A stretch of DNA of 16,530 nucleotides from DATAWZ01 sp036266975 (lineage in GTDB: Bacteria > Actinomycetota > Thermoleophilia > Solirubrobacterales > Solirubrobacteraceae), in assembly GCA_036266975.1 (NCBI GenBank), contig DATAWZ010000127.1, forward strand, positions 1-16,530, in the 5' to 3' direction. Of this stretch, positions 15,136 through 16,530 are shown piece after piece. Every line of letters starts with the position of its first letter. Position 1 is the first letter of the stretch. The notes under the pieces were generated by a model. That model did not search any database, was not told where the DNA came from, and saw nothing but the letters and a program-made list of their open reading frames with translations. Made by a program: the position numbers and the translations under genes.

Positions 15136-15198
15136 CCGCGGCGTCGCGTCCTGGAAAGCCACCGCCCCGCGCACGAAATCCAGGACGCGACGCCGTGG
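15136..15198. repeat. Large inverted repeat (about 20-nt arms, 23-nt loop), possible bidirectional terminator or structured RNA
   Basis: Arms 15136-15155 and 15179-15198 pair at 19 of 20 positions; the exception would be a G-U pair in one RNA strand. The core GGCGTCGCGTCCTGG is matched exactly by its reverse complement. There is no T-run after it, which is usual for high-GC actinobacterial terminators. It lies 135 bases after the RhtA-type gene and about 195 before the next ATG. Confidence 0.55.
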
Positions 15199-15319
15199 GC
15201 GGGCGACACAGAGCTTACGCCGGCAAACCCCCGAAAGGCCGGTCAGATCGTGCCGACGCCCGTTGGCGTCCCGTCCAACCGCTTGTCGACTCTCGTCATC
15301 GCGGCCCGGTCGGGGACAC

Positions 15320-15325
15320 TATGTT
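15320..15325 (+). promoter_or_regulatory. Possible -10 element (TATGTT) for the LLM oxidoreductase gene
   Basis: TATGTT fits TANNNT, and transcription from about 15332 would give a leader of about 60 bases containing the strong ribosome site GAGAGGA at 15381-15387. The -35 region has no good consensus. The 9-bp direct repeat TCGTCATCG flanks the hexamer on both sides, 32 bases apart, so a regulator site is possible. Confidence 0.35.
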
Positions 15326-15392
15326 CGTCATCGGCAGGCGTCGAGCCAGCTGCGACGATCGTTCTCGAAAACCGACCCGGGAGAGGAACCAG

Positions 15393-16484
15393 ATGAACTT
15401 CGGGATGCTGCTGTTGTTCGCTCATGCGGGTTCGAGCCTGACTGAGGCCGAGCTGTTCCAGGAGGAGTGCGATGTGGGGGTGTTTGCCGAGGAGGTGGGG
15501 TTGGACTCGGTGTGGGCGCCTGAGCATCACTTCGATAAGCCGTATTGCATGTCGCCGGACAACCTGGATGTGCTGATGTACATCGCGTGCAAGACCGAGC
15601 GGATCAAGCTCGGGACGGGTGGGGTGATCCTGCCGTGGCATAAGGATCCGATGCGGGTCGCTGAGCGGCTGAACATTCTGGACATCATCAGCAAGGGTCG
15701 GGTGCTGTTGGGGTTCGGGCGGGGTCTGGCGCGGATCGAGTACGACACGTTCGGCGTGAAGATGGACGATTCGCGTGGGCGGTTTGACGAGGCCGCGGCG
15801 ATCGTGATGCAGGGCTTGGATAACGGGGTGGTGGAGGAGTTCCACGGCAAGTACTTCGATCAGCCCCGCGCGCCGATCTTCCCGAAGTCCGAGCGGACCT
15901 GGCGTGATCGGATCCACACGATCGCGATGAGCCCGCCCTCGACGATCAGCGCGGCGGAGTTCGGCGGGACGTTGATGTGCTTCAACTACCAGTATCCGCT
16001 CGAGCAGCAGGCCGAGCAGTTTGAGACCTGGCGTACGCGCTACCGGGAGGTCCATCAGAGCGAGCCGCCGGCGCCGGTGCTGCTGGACTTCTGCTACTGC
16101 CATGAGGATCCCGAGCATGCCGATGCGCACATGCGCGCCTACCTGGGCAAGTTCTACAACGCGATGGTCGACCATTACGAGTTCGACGGGCAGCACTTCG
16201 GCAACACGCACGAGTACTCCAGCTACCAGGACGGTGCGGACATGCTGCGTGAGGTCGGGCGCGAGGCCGCGTTCGATTTCTTCTACAGCCTGCAGCTGAA
16301 GGGCTCGCCCGAGCAGATCATCGAGACGATCAAGCAGCGCCGTGAGGCGATCGGCGAGTACCAGCAGATGGTTCTGATGTCCTTCGGCGGGATGGACTTC
16401 AGCGAGGTTCGCGCGAGCCTGAAGCTGCTCGGCGACAAGGTCATCCCCGAGTTCAAGGCACCGGCACTGACCACGGCCGGCTGA
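15393..16484 (+). CDS. LLM-class (bacterial luciferase-like) flavin-dependent oxidoreductase
   Basis: ATG 15393 follows GAGAGGA (15381-15387) by five bases and gives 363 residues. The TIM-barrel LLM fold is shown by the N-terminal strand MNFGMLLLF, SVWAPEHHF at 39-47 (the EHHF of luciferase-like monooxygenases), IKLGTGGVILPWHKDPMRVAE at 71-91, and GRVLLGFGRGLARIEYDTFG at 102-121 with the flavin-phosphate-binding GRG. The enzyme should use FMN or F420; a monooxygenase using reduced FMN is favoured by EHHF. Length is normal. No flavin reductase is adjacent. Codon choice in the first 150 codons (GGG, GGT, GAT, CAT, TTG, TTT) differs from the GGC/GAC/CTC style of the other genes, suggesting transfer or different expression constraints. 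Substrate unknown. Confidence 0.92.
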   Translation: MNFGMLLLFAHAGSSLTEAELFQEECDVGVFAEEVGLDSVWAPEHHFDKPYCMSPDNLDVLMYIACKTERIKLGTGGVILPWHKDPMRVAERLNILDIISKGRVLLGFGRGLARIEYDTFGVKMDDSRGRFDEAAAIVMQGLDNGVVEEFHGKYFDQPRAPIFPKSERTWRDRIHTIAMSPPSTISAAEFGGTLMCFNYQYPLEQQAEQFETWRTRYREVHQSEPPAPVLLDFCYCHEDPEHADAHMRAYLGKFYNAMVDHYEFDGQHFGNTHEYSSYQDGADMLREVGREAAFDFFYSLQLKGSPEQIIETIKQRREAIGEYQQMVLMSFGGMDFSEVRASLKLLGDKVIPEFKAPALTTAG

Positions 16485-16497
16485 CCACCCCGACACG

Positions 16498-16530
16498 CGA
16501 CGTCCGCCCACACCCACCGGGCGGACGTCG
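16498..16530 (+). terminator. Terminator-like perfect 12-bp hairpin
   Basis: CGACGTCCGCCC (16498-16509) pairs exactly with GGGCGGACGTCG (16519-16530) around a 9-base loop, starting 14 bases after the LLM stop codon. The window ends at the last paired base, so a T-run cannot be assessed. Position and stability make it the likely transcription terminator. Confidence 0.7.

Larger units (their letters stand above)
15001..15392. other. 392-bp intergenic region with inverted repeats and a probable promoter
   Basis: No convincing gene lies here on either strand. It holds a large imperfect hairpin (15136-15198) and a perfect 6-bp stem GACGCC/GGCGTC with loop CGTT (15255-15270). A 9-bp direct repeat TCGTCATCG (15293-15301 and 15325-15333) is also present. 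A -10-like TATGTT at 15320-15325 could start the flavin-oxidoreductase transcript about 60 bases before its ATG. The first 130 bases show nothing I can name. Confidence 0.5.

Noticed and set aside
12571..15174. An 867-codon minus-strand frame opposite the amidase and the RhtA-type gene.
   Set aside because: Its composition is repetitive Arg/Gly/Ala and it antiparallels two clearly functional plus-strand genes.
15200..15245. A c-di-GMP-I (GEMM)-like riboswitch suggested by GGCAAACC followed by CGAAAGG.
   Set aside because: The second conserved strand (GGGACGCAAAGCC type) and the P2 receptor are absent, so the resemblance is only to a short loop segment.

Overview
The window is very GC-rich, with G/C almost fixed at third codon positions, frequent GTG starts, short or overlapping gene junctions and no tRNA, rRNA, CRISPR array or recognisable transposase. 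Protein style points to a high-GC actinobacterium. Two secreted proteins end in Cys-bounded beta-rich modules that I associate with Thermoleophilia (Solirubrobacterales: Solirubrobacter, Conexibacter and relatives). That placement is an inference from memory, not a database match.

Layout. Positions 1-741 hold the tail of a molybdenum-hydroxylase operon: the C-terminus of an XdhC/CoxF-type maturation factor, then the [2Fe-2S] small subunit (CoxS type), starting on the base after the XdhC stop. A convergent acyl-CoA synthetase/AMP ligase (729-2423, minus) shares a 44-bp divergent intergenic region with a zinc alcohol dehydrogenase (2468-3490), which is followed closely by a class I methyltransferase. 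An 86-residue protein of unknown function (4258-4518) converges on a secreted protein of unknown function (4531-5316, minus). A MarR-type regulator (5399-5869) overlaps by 4 bases a 1267-residue fused ABC exporter (5866-9669). A perfect 9-3-9 palindrome just upstream of marR is the probable operator of this regulator-exporter pair.

Positions 9670-11500 look like a decaying or accessory patch. They hold a 3' fragment of a cytochrome P450 gene on the minus strand, a plus-strand coding remnant with no start, and a lower-GC 452-codon ORF (10117-11475, minus). The N-terminal LQRSAGNAAV-type motif of that ORF is split between two frames by an apparent one-base deletion. Proteins with this kind of N-terminal motif are common in Actinobacteria, some next to extracellular contractile injection systems. 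This is the most unusual gene in the window.

The right end carries a secreted alpha/beta hydrolase that resembles Candida antarctica lipase B and has an added C-terminal module (11501-12763, minus). Divergent from it are an amidase-signature enzyme (12799-14073) and an RhtA/EamA-type exporter (14092-15000). A 392-bp gap with strong inverted repeats precedes an LLM-family flavin oxidoreductase (15393-16484), whose codon choice differs from its neighbours. The window closes on a perfect 12-bp terminator-like hairpin.

The genes do not form one pathway. The clear functional units are XdhC-CoxS, ADH-methyltransferase, MarR-ABC exporter and amidase-RhtA. Several starts (4258, 5399, 12763, 12799, 14092) have an ANNNT or TANNNT hexamer 6-7 bases before the start codon, which suggests leaderless transcripts.
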